Positions 1 through 15,400 are shown, numbered from the stretch's first letter. The stretch is DNA of 64,000 bases from Blastomussa wellsi (GCA_947652115.1 OX393574.1:281430-345429), one strand, 5' to 3'. Notes: a model not told the origin generated them from the letters alone. Translations and numbers: made by a program.

Positions 1-379
1 CGTGAAACGTTTCGGCAAATAACTCACGAACGGGACATCGCACAGGCCTGAGACTTAGAGAAATTTTTTATTTACTTATCGTCTACAGTCTCTAAAATTC
101 TAAGCTTTTCTAGCTGAATTATTTTGAATTTAGTTTTTGATAGCGTGACAGTGAAAACCACCAATTGGCACATGAAAAGAACAGTTTCTGAATCAAAGCA
201 AAGCCACGCATGAAGAACAAGTGAGCTGTTCAAAATTGATATAGCCGCTCCAAATCGATTCAGATGCCGATCTTTTCATGTACTTAATTAAAGGAACTAG
301 GTTCAGCTCAAGAAAGGACCGGCATCTGAACCGGGCCTAACATATGAATAAAGTTGTCTAGATTAATATATTTCCTTGC

Positions 380-468
380 CTTTGTAAGTCCAACTCTCTC
401 CCCTTCAGGTGAGATCATAGCCAGGATGTCATTGGTCTTTGTTTCACTAGCCTTACTGGCAGAAGTAG
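380..468 (-). CDS. DNAH6: DNAH6 exon 26 (last in window; GC donor)
   Basis: Encodes [20 protein letters not shown] then EGERVGLTK; the DIL.M.SPEGE.V.L pattern is conserved. Acceptor TTATAG fits phase 1. The exon appears to end AAAG followed by GCAAGG, a rare GC donor; reading on gives residues unlike any dynein. Later exons lie beyond position 1. Confidence 0.87.
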
Positions 469-3400
469 CTATAACAAAACCCATTATTAGCTTGAGAGCT
501 ACTGATGTTCTATTTGTCTGTCATGCAAATTTTCTAATCGAAACCATGAGACCATTCCATAGAATGTCTGAACAGAATTAAACCACCTCAATTGGTATCA
601 CCACTTTTACCCAAGAAAAAATTTTAAAGTTGTTCATTTTCGTCGCCAAGCGAATTAGTTTCAAAGCTCAGAATAAAAGTAACAGGTATAATTACAGCAC
701 GACACGCCTTAGTGTGGCCACCCAACAAACGTTTTTGACAAGGTATAATTAGCCAATCAGAGAGTGCAAATGTTTTTGAGCTGTCCCGCACCCCTTGCAA
801 TGTTCAAAGTTGTTGTCATATAACCTGTGGCACTTTTAACAAGGACATGGGACAACTCAAACAAATTTCCACTCTGATTGCCAAACTTGTTAAAAAGTTT
901 GTTGGGTGGTCACACTAAGGTGTGCATTGCGCTTTAAAATGAACGTTCATTTCTTTTCAAGTTTATTTGTGTTTCATTAGCTGTGTGATTTTCATCATTT
1001 TCAGTGTTAGACTAGCATCCCATCCAGGGGGGAGTAGAAATATTCCCAGTCGCTTCACGATAAGGAAACCGCAGACTGCCTTTCCCTTCACCAAGGAAAC
1101 ATGGAAAGCCGTAAAACTCTAGAACAAAAATTTATTTTCCAAATCGGCACTCTTAATCCTCACGGTATCAACGGACGCTTTTCATTCCAGGCACCAGCCA
1201 ATAGCGAAGCTCCTTTCTGTATATAAAAACACACGACACATAATTCCTTGATTCGCTCCGACGAAGGGCTAACGCTCGAAACGTCAGCTCTTGAATCTCT
1301 TTACGGTGGCCAATTGACATTATCAACCCAGTTGATAAAACCAAATTATATTACATTACCTAAGAACTAGTTGCATATGTATATACTGACAACCTGATAG
1401 GGGTTTCAAGCATCACACTCACTCCATTAACTGTGCTTTAATGATAGTCCTTATAGCTTTATTTAAATAGGAAAGTCACTGCGATGACCAATGCCCAATT
1501 TCAAAAGAAAGTGTAGAAGACACTGTAAAACTTTTATTCACATTTAATGCGAATACAAGTTTTATAGTGTCTTGTTATATACTCACGTCTCTCTCCAGCC
1601 GGTGTGACAGGTTTTTCTGCTCCTGACTGAGGAGTAGCAGGTGGTTGAGCAGCAGTGCCAAACTCAAGCCTGGGTAAAATGAGAAGTAATTAAGATGGAT
1701 TCCAAACAATATATTTGAGGCGTAAAAGAACCTACTTTGAAATGGCATCAAAACACTTCTGAAGATGAGGCTGAACAGCATGAGGATTCCGTGTCTGTGA
1801 CAGGATCTCCAAAAGTTCATCATTTGACAAGAAGTAAAATCTGGAATAACAAGGAAGTGTGTTGCTGTAAATGGCTGCCAAAGTCAAGATGCTCTAACAC
1901 AGAATTGGCACATAGAAAAGTTGCCATTTGGGTCAACAATACTTCAATACCTTGGAAAGATAACACACTTGGACTCCAGATAAGCCTCCAGACACTTTTG
2001 AATCTGGTCTAAAAGAGCATTATTGTTCTGAAATATCTCCAACAATCCTGCAATAAACAAGAAAGGTACATGTACAGTACCACTCAAAGGTAAGCCACCA
2101 CTCTTGTGTCGTTTCTTGCGAGATGAGAGTCTCTTTTGACTTCACAACAGACAGTACGTTGAGTTTACACGTTATGTTTTTCAGGCTTGTGTGCGAGCGG
2201 CCGAGTGAACTCAAAATTGCTTTTAAATCGAAACTGCTAAAATTTATTAATTACATTACAAATACAAAACTTGAGTTAAAGCATTATCAAAAATCTAAAA
2301 TAAATACACCAACAAAGGTGAACACTTTCTTCCTTTTGTTAACAACAGCGCAGTGATCACATAAATTTGCAAGACACAAGACAATTATCACAAAACTTGC
2401 GTAGCCAAAAGGGCCGGATTGGAAACAGTCGATCACAAGGGGTCACCCCAAAATACAAGCGATTAAACGAGGTTGTTAATACCCAAGGTTTTACGGACAA
2501 CTTTCAACAGCAACGTGCATGTTCTATGAAGACAATTTTGACAAGCCAATGCGTGAAGGTCACGTTTTTGTCGTGCTTTTGTGACCTTTGTTCACGCTTT
2601 CCTCTGAATCCAAGAATCTCGTCTACATTTATATTTAAAAGGCGTTTTCCCAGCGAATATCTGGATAGTTTTTGTTTCTTTCAGTGTTCAAAAATCCAAA
2701 GCAAAATAAGTTCAAATGACCAACTTGTTTTCAAGCACACAACATGTCTGGGATGCAGAGCACGGAATGCACATGTTATGCTCTTTCCCTCCGGCAATCA
2801 GCTGATCAATCAAGAACGAAACATAAAATTTGGACTTGACCGAAGAAAGGTACATTTTATCTGATAAACTTTTTTCTTAACTGCAAAAGAAACCAAAATT
2901 TAAGCTGAACAACAAATAAACCATTGGTTAGAAAGAGCTGACAAAAATAGTCCGACAATGAAGCCGATATTTGCATAACTCCATAACTCTACCCCGGCCC
3001 GTCTGTGTTTGGATGAAGCACTAAATACATGTCATTGATTTCTCAACCCTCTATTAAACTTTCATTTCATCCTATTAGTGTTCACCAAGTAAATAACGAA
3101 GCATTTATTATGTTTTTTCATGAATGAAATTTAAAACTTCAACATCAGGATTTACCATGAAGAGTGCTGTGTAAACAAACAACTTGTCGATAATTTTCAT
3201 TTCAAAGCGGATGTATGTCACGAGTCTTGTACTTCTGACCAAAAAAGTCCTTCTATTCATGAAGTTGTGAGCTTTAAGAGAAAGATTCTTTACTCTTAAC
3301 GGAAACTATAATTATAAACACCAAAAGCATACAAGATTAGTGAAACGCCATAAGGTCTATTCACACGGGTGACTTTGCTGATTTAACATCAGATATAACA

Positions 3401-6400
3401 ACTGGAAATACTCATTTAAAAAAGCGATGAACGAAATCATTTCTACTTTAGCCGAAAACTACGCATTTTTTCATGAATATGAATTCTGCTTAGAATTACA
3501 AATGGTATTTGTGAAAGAACGAAACCCGCTTTACACGTCAAACATCGCATCAGCTTCGTTCGGCAATGCTCGCTCACTTTATATTTTCTCGAAGTGAAAT
3601 TGTGCTGGGTACCTGAACTTACAGTTTTTAACGCGTCTCTCGAGACAAGTGTCTCGTCTCTCGAGTCAAGACTCATCTCTCGAGTCTACACTGTCATCTC
3701 TCGAGATGAGAGTGAGACGAGACTCTTGTATCGCGAGACAAGATTCTTGTCTTGCGAGAGGGTGGTAACTTACTTTTGAGAGGTAGTGTAAGTAGGTAGG
3801 TAAGTAGCTTGCCTATATTTAAGTACGTATTTCAGTTTATATTTTAAAACAAACTACATACAACTTAGTCTCAAGGAACAAAAATAGCAGCTATTTGATG
3901 AATTCTGATTTGTGGACACCTTGATTGACTGTGAAGGCTGGAAAGACAAAACATTCAGATGGAGACAACGTACGTGTGAAAGTGATCTGTTACTTGTTGC
4001 ACTTGTCACATGTGCACGGAACCTACCTGGTTGAGTAGCAGCCCTGAGTGCATTGGGAAGCCTGTGAACTTTTCTCATTACTTCTTTCCATGACTTATCT
4101 ACGGTCAAAAACATCTTGGCTTCAGCTGGCAACTGACGCTGAATGTCTGGTGCACTGAAGATACTCTCAAGGTATAACCAGTTACGTTGGCATGTCATCC
4201 ACTCATCCTGGGAGAGTAAGGATGCAGTATTAAGATATCAGAAAACAGAATTGGGGATCGAGTTTTGAGGATTGAGAAATAAGGCTTTAATTGCAATAAG
4301 GCATTCAAGCAGCAAATGTGATTGTCAACGTTTGCGTTTGTTTCCTGAAAACATCTGTAACTTGATACTTTTGTTTTTCTCTCGCAAACATATGAAACAT
4401 GATACTTTTGATTCTCGAAAACAAATTAAAATATGTGTTTCTCTTTTTCAAGGCTGGAAATAACTGGTAGAATGTTAAATATCATTCAAAAAGCAATTTT
4501 CCGTTGAAGTGATAAACAAGAACTAATTTAATTATAGAATAGCCATGGAATAGCACATTCCTTTTTCCGTTGCCGCCATTCTGTTAAAACTGCTTAACAT
4601 TTTCTTTATATACAAAAAGTCTTGAAGGTAAACAACTTTTCTTGACCGAGAGTTTCCAGCACCGGTGAAAACTAAATACCTCAGACAATAATTAAATTTA
4701 TTTGCGGCTTTCAGAAGACGCCACGGAGTCTACAGCAATATTTGGGAACTTTTCTTGCTTCAAACTTGAAAAAAAACATCCAAACATCAATGTCTTGACT
4801 ATTCTTTTTCAGTGAACTATCCATTAATGCAAAAGATTAAACCCTGGCAGAGACTTAGCGGTAATGCAAGTTCTGGAGGCGCTTGGCAGTGTACAACAAT
4901 TCCTTCAAATTTAGCAAGTTTACCGTACTGCGACAAAGTCGGGGGAAAGCTTGAACAACGTTTGCACATGTGTCCATTAAAAGGAGAAATAGACAAGACG
5001 CTTCTCTTTATACACATTACTTTCAAAACTGCATAAAAACTCTCTTAACACAAAGTTGGGTTATTCCACAAAAAAGATACGCAGCCACAATAATGAATAT
5101 GGGTAAAGTGTCAATACCCAAGATAAGTCAAAATATTCCCCCTCCCCGACTAAAATCAGGGTGTTTTAAAACAAATGCGCCTTACACGTTGTGTTCTACA
5201 GCAAGGAAGAGTACAAGACATTCTTGTGTGATTCTGTATTCGCGTACTTTAACTTCCATCTTGTAGTAACACAAATTAATCTTCTGCGCATGCATTGGGA
5301 GCAAATCGCTTCGTTCTAAGAACTGTAAAGATAGTACCATGAGGAGGGTATGGTGTTTTCTGAAACATGTATACCTTTTGATGTTCAAGGAGCAGTAGTG
5401 CAGATACCAGCATTTTACGTGGTACAGTGTACACAGGTTCCTACTAGTCCCCCCCCCCACCCCCTCCACAAGACTAATTAATTAATTGGCATTAATTAAT
5501 TAAACAAACATTGAAGTTTACACATTAGTGACTTAGCAACTTAGTGGGTTTTTTAGACGGCAGCCCACAACACATCATCCCAATAGTGCACTCTGCACTA
5601 AACACTGGAATATGTTTTGGTGGACAATTTTAGTTGTTGATAAAAATGTTTGTGACAGCGAGGCTTGGTTAAATTTGTTTATAGCAATCAAAAAGAATGT
5701 TTACATTGTTTATATTTGGATCGTGAGCGAGGCTCCCACCACACAAGTTGGAATTTGCTGTACAACATACACGAATGTGGTCTACTTGGGCAATTTATTT
5801 CTCGAGAAATCAGTCAAGCGACTAGCTCATTAACTGTCTCGACTCAAAACTCGATACTCGATCCTCAAAACTCAAAATTTTCTAGAATCGAGAATCGAGG
5901 CTCAAGAGACTGTCAACTTACTTTTGAGCGGTACTGTAACTTTGTTCCTTTTGAGATTCTCGACGTCCTCTCGAGTACAGTATTGTATGTCTTGTATGTT
6001 AGTCCGACTACAGACGCCCAGTAGGATTCAAAATTTTATAACTGATCGATCGACCGAGCGAGTGATCTTGGGCTAGCCACGATACTCAAATTCAGTCATA
6101 AAAAGGACGCACCGTCCTTAAGACACCCATGAAGATGTACAACAACATGAAACCTTGAGGAAATATGAAAATCGATGACATCACCAAAAAGTGCTGCTCA
6201 ATACTTCAAATTTACTCTATTATTTGTTAAAGAACTGCACAGTGCATCTCCAGGGCTATTATACTGTAGCAAGTGCCACTTACTCACCAATGTTTCACTA
6301 AAGAGGTGGAGTTGTCTTTGCCAATCTTCTACTCTTGGTCTGATAGGGCCAACATGTCTAGAACCAGCAATGGTCGATATGTTGATCTACAAATACAGCA

Positions 6401-9400
6401 GAATCCTGTTAAAAAGGTCACCAATCGGTCATAAAAATTTGGTCAACTTTCATGACTGATGGGACATTCCATTTACGGTCCGACGGGGTATGGAAGAGTA
6501 GATTCCTACCGGACGGATTTTTTGTTGTTGCTTTTGAAAAAAGATCCATAGGGGAGGGGTGGGATTCGGATTGAAAATGGAATGTCCCGATCCTGACAGA
6601 TACCGTATTTACCCGTGTATAAGTCGACCTTTCACGACCTAAATATCAGTTCAAAAAATCGCCCTTTACTTATACATGGGTCAAAAACTAAGACCCAAGC
6701 ACCGGTAAAATAAATTTGGCACAATTAGCAAAACAATTGCCTTTATAATTGCCCCTGCAGGGTCTGGCCCAGAGGCCAAACCTGAGGAGGCATTAATAGG
6801 AGACCGCGCGTGTGTATATTAATTTGGTGAGATTATATTTATATACCCTCAAAAAATATCCATCGAACAGCTAGGCGTGCATGGTACTCTCTGGGGAAAA
6901 AGTGTGCCAAGTGGTGTCAGGAAGGCGTTCAACCTGTGGTCATTTGAGGTCCGCCATCTTGTCTTGAAAAGGTGAGCTAAGATATTTTTGCGTAATTAGA
7001 TATCATTGCAGTCGCTTTATTACCCAGACACATCTTCATCTGCATACATCTACATAAAGGGGAGTCCTGTAAAGGGGAATACCCATCACAGCAGGACTAA
7101 TATCAAAAATTAAAAAGGGGAGGAGAAAACTAAATAACAATAACCTAGCAAATATAAAATACATTCATATTATAAAAATAAATAAAAAAATACAATTAAT
7201 ATTACATGTAAAAACATACTAGTTAAAATTGGATCAATGTGAACTACATGTTCACAAGCACTTGCTTAAATAATGGAGTTTTAGCTATGTCAATAATATT
7301 GCTAGGCAATAAGTTCCATTCCTTAATGGTTCTACAATAACATGAGTTTCTGTAGGCTTCAGTGTTTGGTTTTAGTTCAATGAATCTGTCTTTATGGTTG
7401 GTTGGCGCATGATCCTCCGCAACTTGTAAAAATAATTTGTACCAAGTTTGCACGCAATTTTCTAAGTCTTCAGGATTATTAAGAGCAACGTGCCATGTGA
7501 CATTTGTAAGATCTTGTCAGAAAGATGATTTGTTGTAGGACTTAAAACTTTGACATTCAAGCGTTTTTGGTAGAACCTTCGTAAGACTACTTTTGCCAAT
7601 TTACGACAATTCTTGATGATATCGACATTGCTGGACCCAGCAGTATGCGGTCACATAAGAACTCAGTAAAATGACCTGGCTCTCCATGAGTTCTCGTAGC
7701 TCAGTGGATAGAGCGCCGCCCGGTGTTCGGGAGGTCATGGGTTCGATTCCTGTCGGGGCCTCAGAACTTTTCTCTGTCCCATGCTCGTGTCATGTTGATA
7801 AATTAATCTCTCACATTAAATTTACCGAGCTGAAAATTCACCATCACCTTCATTTGCGACAAAGTCTGCTCTTTGTTTCCCATGTTTAATAGTGAATCGG
7901 CCATTGGCAAAACTTGTGACACTCATTGGCCAACCGTTACCAAAGAATATAATCATATTTCTGTTTTACATGTCTTACTGCGAGGGGTTTGCAAATTTGC
8001 TACCAGAAATTGAGTTTCAAATCCTTCAAATTCACTATTTCCTCCACAATTTCCTTCATTGGGCCTTCTGATCTGATCTACAATTAGAGCATTGAAAAAT
8101 GACGGGATTCACATATAGCACTGTTCGGAAACAATCTCAGTCGATTTTGTGGAGTATTAAACAGGAAAGGAAGAAGATAAAATACGATCAACTTGAAATA
8201 TGCCATTGGTTGTACGTAACATCGCAGCCACATAAATTAAATCAAGACAACCACTTGCCAAGGCCTTAATGTTTGAATAAATACTGTCCGAGGACCTCGA
8301 AGATTGAAGCATATAAAATGATGCCACTTGCGCAATTGAATCGCATGCAATACCCTTGCTTTGAAATCAACAAGGGACAACGCAACAAATTTCCTGACAT
8401 TAGACGACCCCTCCCTAGAGTTCTCAATTATCCAGCAAACAAGTGACCAGCCCATGCCAGGGTCTCTCCTCTCTTGCTGCAGGGGGAAGGAATATGCGAG
8501 ACCCTGGGAACAAGGTTGCCAGAATGCAAAAAATCTCGTTTTCGAGCCTTAAAATTTCAAATGTTTCTCCCCATTTTTCAAACTCAGATGGTTGGACAGT
8601 ATGTATTAAAGAGTTACTCTACAGGAATTTGACATTCACTAGGTGCCCAGGGGTGGGGAATTCGACCCTTGTTTCCATGAAAATGTCAAAATTCCCTGGG
8701 TCTGCCCTCCCCCCTCCTACCCTGGGGCTTAACATTGAAGGGCGCATTATTGACCTTCTATGGTGTTTTGCCTGCCTGCTAAGGCTGCTTTTTCATCTTT
8801 CACAGTTAGAAAGGTTTGTCTGGAATTAGTATGATTGATTTTGTAAGCCTGTTTCAAATATGCCCCACATGTACATGTGTTGTTAAAACGATTGCGGACA
8901 TGCATGAACTTGCATGATTGTTTCATATATTCAAAGGCAAGTCCAGTAAAAGGCCAAGAAAAGCATAAAAAAGATACGAGAAAAGGAGAAAGGAAAAGCG
9001 AAAAATAAAAATAAAGAAATCGAAAAGCCTAATTTGAGCACATTCCCGAGCTAAAATGTTGTTTAAATGATGATGCTAGTGAAAAACCTGGCGGAATTTG
9101 AAGAATAGTTAGCCTACATCTGACTGGAAAATGTCAAAAATGTCTAAAAACATGCTTTTTTTTTTTTCAAAAATCTCCAGGAGTCAGTAACAATTACGTA
9201 CGGGCGTATAAGACGCAGTTTCTCACACCACACAACGATTTTATACCAGTTAATTACCATATGGTTGAATAGAATGCTTAATGAGTCCTTTAACATGTTC
9301 AAGAAAACAACGTGGCGACATGGGATAGGGGGTACAGCTCATTCATTAGCATATCAAAACACGCAGTAATTTGAATAACATGGGAACACCAAAACATACA

Positions 9401-12400
9401 AAAATTTGATTAAGCGCTGCGTAAAATGATTAGATAAGTAATCCTACAAATCAACAAAAAAACAAGAATAAGCCATACGAATAATTCTGAAAACACTTCA
9501 TGGGGTGTGAGGTATTCAATTCATTAATACATCAAAGCGTATGGTATTCCATAGGGAGAAATAAACAAGCGGCAACTTGATTAAGCGCTGTGTAAAAATG
9601 TTCAGATCACATTGGCAGACGTGATATGATTCGATAAGTAAGAAAAACGATTCCTTGCCTTTCTTAGGAATCAACAAGAAGAAACCAACGAATCTTTCCA
9701 ATTATCTCCGAAAACAATTCCTGGGGTGGGAGGTATTCCATTCATTTATGGAACAAAGTGTGCGGAGGGACAACAAAACAAGCGGCAACTTGATAAAGCG
9801 CTGCGTAAAAAATGTTCAGATCACATTGACAGGCGTAAACCATTCTATAAGTAAAAAAAACGATTCCTTGCCTTCCTTAGGAATCAACAAGAATGAAAAT
9901 CATACGGATACTCTGAAAACACTTCGTGTGGTATTCCATTCATTAATGCATATGGTATTCAGAATAGCCATAGGGACATCAAAACAAGCAGCAACTTGAT
10001 TAAGCGCTGCGTAAAAATGTTCAGATCACATTGACAGGCATAATACGATTTGAGAATTAGAAAAAAATGAATCCTTATACTTGTTTTTATAATTTTGCGT
10101 GGTTTTTATTAGCGCGACAAAATGACGGATTACTGCTACCAAACCTATTGTGGTGTGGAGAACAATATAGTTCAAACAATAGTCCATTGTCTTTCTCGGC
10201 TACTTATTGGCTAGTGCCTAAACCTACAGGCCTTACTAATGGGGTCAATGGGTTAAACAAGCACACTTTGATAAACTTTACTAGGTTCTAAATCGAAACT
10301 ACAATAGACATTGAATTGATATTCCCTGACATTTCTGACTTACCATCGATATTATGTTATACGTAAATATAGAAACAATTCTCAATTACTGTATTTGCTT
10401 TGTTTGGACAATTACAAATGTGCATTTGGTTTGAGGGGTTGTTTTAACAGGGTAAAATTATAAAGTATTATACAGGTTGGGGCCATAATAATGAGGTGGC
10501 CACATTAACACGGTTTCTTACAAGTAAATGTATGGGTATTTCGCTGGGTCCAAAAATAAAAAATGACTCTACAATGTGACTGTGAGGTGGGGTTGCACTG
10601 TAGATAAAAGAAATCTCAAATAACAAAGCTTCATTTTTAGGAACAATTGATGAGTTAATAATTCAATGCATAAATATATTTTTGCCACTGGAGTATGTTA
10701 ATTACAGAAGCTAATTACATTTAGGATACTAAGACTACAATAAATTTTAAGAAACATATGAATAGATGACATGGTAATAATTTCAATAATTATTTATGTT
10801 CACAATTAAAATACATATTTTTTAATTAGTGAAAGGTCATTGTGCTGTGGATACGGCAAAATATATGCTAACCATGCTGTCATCAAGGAGGGCCTGTATA
10901 TCATCAATTCCACCCAGAATAAACACATCTTTAGAGTCACGATGTGGCAAGACAATAAACTCTGTTTGCTTCCAAGAATCTTCAACCTAGAAGATATTAA
11001 CAAGCATAGACAAAAAAATGGGCATGACATTACATGTATTCATATTGACAGATTGATTTTGTACAAAATCAAGAAACATTCTACCAGTATACTCCCTCAG
11101 CATCACATATTAACTTTGTTCAATTAGGGTACGGTATATGTAATGTAAATCTTCAGTAATGTCTGATTCTCTTTTGTAAGGAGTAAGCTTTATATTTTCC
11201 AAGAAATCCTAAATTCAAATTCAACGTCTGCTGGGTTTCAATAACACAACTATGAAAATTAGTCCCTTTGGAGTTACATGCACAAAGGAACAAATAAATA
11301 TTTATGATATTCTCTACCATGCGATCATTAGCCAAGAATACCAGCCAACAAATCAAACAGAAAGAATTATTGCCATACTCAAAACCAATAATTATTTCAT
11401 TAAATCTTCAACAGGTCTGATTTCTTTGTTATCAATTGTGTTTGTAAGTGGCTTGAATGGTGGATATGGAAATAAAGGAAGAGATACAAATCTCCTAACC
11501 TATGACCAGGTGGGTGAGGAAGAATGCCTGATATATTTATTTGCAAAGTCATCTGCTGCTCCCTAATTAACAAGAATGTCAGTGATTTTAGATAACAGCG
11601 TACAAGGAAGTTAGTGTCCAATAGCCAGCGGCTAGTAGATTTTGCCATTGGGCTAGTGGATTTTGTCCTCCACTTGCCCGATGTTTAAGTGAACGTTTCA
11701 TGAATTAATGAATTTATTTATTTATTCATCACACTTCTGAGAATTTTTCTGGGCTTGTGGAAATGACCTCCGGGCTAGTGCATCCTGGCTACAGCTTGCC
11801 CAAAGGACAAGTTGGAAAATCAAACTTCCTCGTACCCTGGAGAAGCTATGTTCTTTGTCGACAAAAAATAGATTTGCATAAATCAAAGAAATACTTCATT
11901 GGCTTATGTTCGCTCAATTTGGCCGAAAATTGTTTGTTTGGCAAATGTTTGAGAAGCTAAACAACTGCCGGTACGCGATGTGGTTTTGTCCATGACAGCA
12001 GTGAAAAGGCATGTATTTTTTGCAGGTCACATTCCACAGGTCACAGTCACAGGTCACACGACATTTTGCCAAAAAACAGTATAAAAACAGTCTAAACAGT
12101 GCTCATAGAACGAGACTAGCCCTAAGTATACCTTCAGTAAAAACATGTTTCATTTGGGTGCACAAATCTAGTGACTTGTAACTGTGACCTGTGGAATGTG
12201 ACCTGCAAAAAATACCTGCCAGCAGCGAAGAATTCCCTGGAAGACCCAAAGGCTCTTTTAAAGAAAATGAGTCCAGGATCAATGGACACATTGCATTGCT
12301 CACTTTCAGAACAGGAGAAACCAGCTATTGCATTGCTTGTAGATTCTTCCAGTATCAAGTTAACTTTGGTGTGATTCCTTGAAATTTATGTGTTCTCTCT

Positions 12401-15400
12401 TGTACGTTTGATTCCTGGTAAAGGATACCTTTTATTTCAAAAAAGAAACGAACTGAAAACATTGCAATATTCATACGTGACTGATTGTTGACAAAACTCT
12501 GTAAGACATTCCAAACCATGGTATGGAAATCACCAGCGGGAAAATAAAATGTTCATTGCTCATACCCTGCATCTTCGTTTGTTATGTACAGTATTTTAGT
12601 AAGTACTTTGTATTCTGTATATCTGATTGAGGAAGCCAATAAAAAGCAAATTTATCATGCAGAGTTGTTCTCAAATTGTTGCATGACACGCTGGCTGCAC
12701 GGCAGTAGCTTGCAGTTGATTTTGACCCCGACCAGTGGCAAGATCATAATTTGGAATACAGTTTAAATCTGTAGTTCTAAGCCAGATGATATCAAAATAA
12801 AATATTTTATGCCTTTTTCTACCAGTAGATTTTATTTTGGGCCGCTAAATGGCCAAACGTGCGCTGCGCATCCTAGTAGACAGAGAGTCTCATCATCAGA
12901 AAGGGTTAGACCCCTTAAAGTCCTGCCACACCTGTTTTCAATTGTGCATAAGGCATCAACGGCTCCACAATAAATGTCAGCACGAACATTCGGAGATCTG
13001 GAAGCTTCTTACTTTTAACAGACTGTGCTAAAGGTGACTATTTATCTATCCATCTCTGGGCTATTTGTTCACAATTTTTTCAAAAGATACATTAAAAGCT
13101 TACAAAAATTCTCTCTCCAAATCCAGTGCAATGTGGAATTAAAAAATAATAATTGTCTGGGTGAAATATTTTTCGACCAGATGACACACTTTCACTCACT
13201 ACAGGTAACCAATCAGGATAGAGTTAAATTTTGTATTTGTTTTGTGACCAATACTGGACTAGTTACAGACGAGTCCTCAAATAATTATACCAAGAATGAA
13301 AATCTTCTAACTAGTACCACAATGAATGTTCAGAGACAAGAATGAAATTTTTGATGTTGTGTACACAGTTTATTTGATTAAAAAGCAACCTTTTTAAGGA
13401 TTCCTTCAAGTGACGCCTCACTAGATGCCTGTCCTGAGACTTCCTCAATGGCTTCTGTGTGGTCAAATGCATCAATCTTGTTCAGTAGTCCCAAAGTAAG
13501 CGGTTCATCATCAGTGAAATGGTAACCAAAGATCTGCTGAATATGCTCCCAGTGACGAGGCTTCAACGCTGGGTTACGGAGGTTTGTTATGACTGGCAAC
13601 TGAAATGATAACAATTACTACCTGTACCATCAATAATAAATTTCACTGATTACTTCCAGAATCAATCCCCTACATTTTCAATGTGGCATGTTATTCAGCC
13701 ATGAAGTAGCCTTCGAATACAGCATCTTTGTTCGCTCCCATCCGGTATGGCATTTTGATATAACGACATTAAATTTTGTAATCTTAAGCCAAAAATTCCA
13801 TATCAGTCCCAAACCTGGTCATGAACATTCATTGGTTACCCAGACAATTTGCAAACTGTAAAATTCTGGTTATAAGCCCCATCATTACACCAACAGAAAT
13901 TAGAAGCGGGATGTTATTGGGAAACAAGAGAATAGTTATTTATGGATGACCTCAAAATAATGCTTATTCCAGATAGATTTAATTGATTTCTAAAAATTAA
14001 TACAACCTAACACCACACTTTTGTATTTTATGAGGAAAGCCAACTTGAAAATTTTCATTTGCAGAGGGGATGATTATACTTAGCTGAAGCCAAAAGAATA
14101 TTACTTGAGTGGTTAGCTTGTGTTCTTTACCTTACGCCTCATTCCTTCGACTTTTTCTTTCAGTATTGGTACTACTGAGTTTGGTGGCAGACCTTTCTCC
14201 AACTGCATGACTGTTTTAGCATACTTCATTACTTGATTGCTCAGAGTTTCAGGGTTGAGGTCTTCAAAAGCAGTCTAAAAACATTTAAATCTAACAATGA
14301 AATAACCCCAATGTAATATTACATTCGGAGACTCAGAACCTACAAGGATAGTGCAAAATGCAATGAGAATGGGAAACGCAATATCTTAATACACATTGAA
14401 ACACCAAAGAGGATTCTTAGGGTTCTTACAATTGTGACATGATACTTGTGAGTATACTTTTGCCTTTCTTGCAAATACTGTAACATTATACTTCGTTTGT
14501 TTTCCTGCACAGATGCCAAGATAGATGGCAGTTGTTTTGTTTTAAATGATTAAATAAATGACAAATAAATATCAATATCTTAATACCAGTTTCTGGTAAG
14601 TAAAAGACCTACTAGGAGGGAAAATGGCCTCAACTATCCTCGGCAACTACCCGTTTGGATGATATTGGAGTGACAGCAAGCCCAGTTGATAAGCCAACAA
14701 CTTTACTTTACTTTAGCATTTTCTGGACGGATCAGTGCAAGGGAGACAGGGGCAAACAGGCTTGTAAGCCCTTATTAAAGCACCAACCCATGAAATAGAG
14801 AAAACTCAACCAAGGCCAGACCACAACACCGGGAACTCCGAGCCCTACACTTTACGCAGCAAAATGATAAGAAAAACGATAAGAATGATAAGCAAAATGA
14901 TAAGAAAAGGTTGTAAAAGACGTTTTGAGAATATAGTAGCTGATTCAGCTTAAAAGAGCCCATAAAATGTCACAAATGTGAAAAAGAAAACACTTTTTCC
15001 AAGGCAACAATGGGTTAACATCTAGTCTTGAAAGTAAATTGGCTACTGCAAAGAAATTCGAAAGCTGACGTTTTGAGCATTAGCCCTTCATCGAGCAAAT
15101 CAAGCTTTCAAATCTCTTTATGGTGGCCAATTCACACTATCAACCCAGTCGATAAAACCAAATTATTTTGTTATAGTTCCCACCAACACAGCAACACACT
15201 CAGTTTCTTTAGAAACTCATCCCCTCTATTCAGGCCTGAAAGTAATCTTATGTTGACTGATGACCGGCCAAATAAAAATAGTGATCAACACTTAAGATTT
15301 CAGATTTCTTAAAACTGAATGAAAGTCATTACCCTGTCTAGGATCCTGTCGAGCACCAGACCCTGATTAGGACAGACTCGCTTTAAATTTATATACACCC

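Noticed and set aside
7691..7763. tRNA gene
   Set aside because: A and B boxes are present, but acceptor arms do not pair and the flanks match a second copy at 23686, so it is a SINE head.
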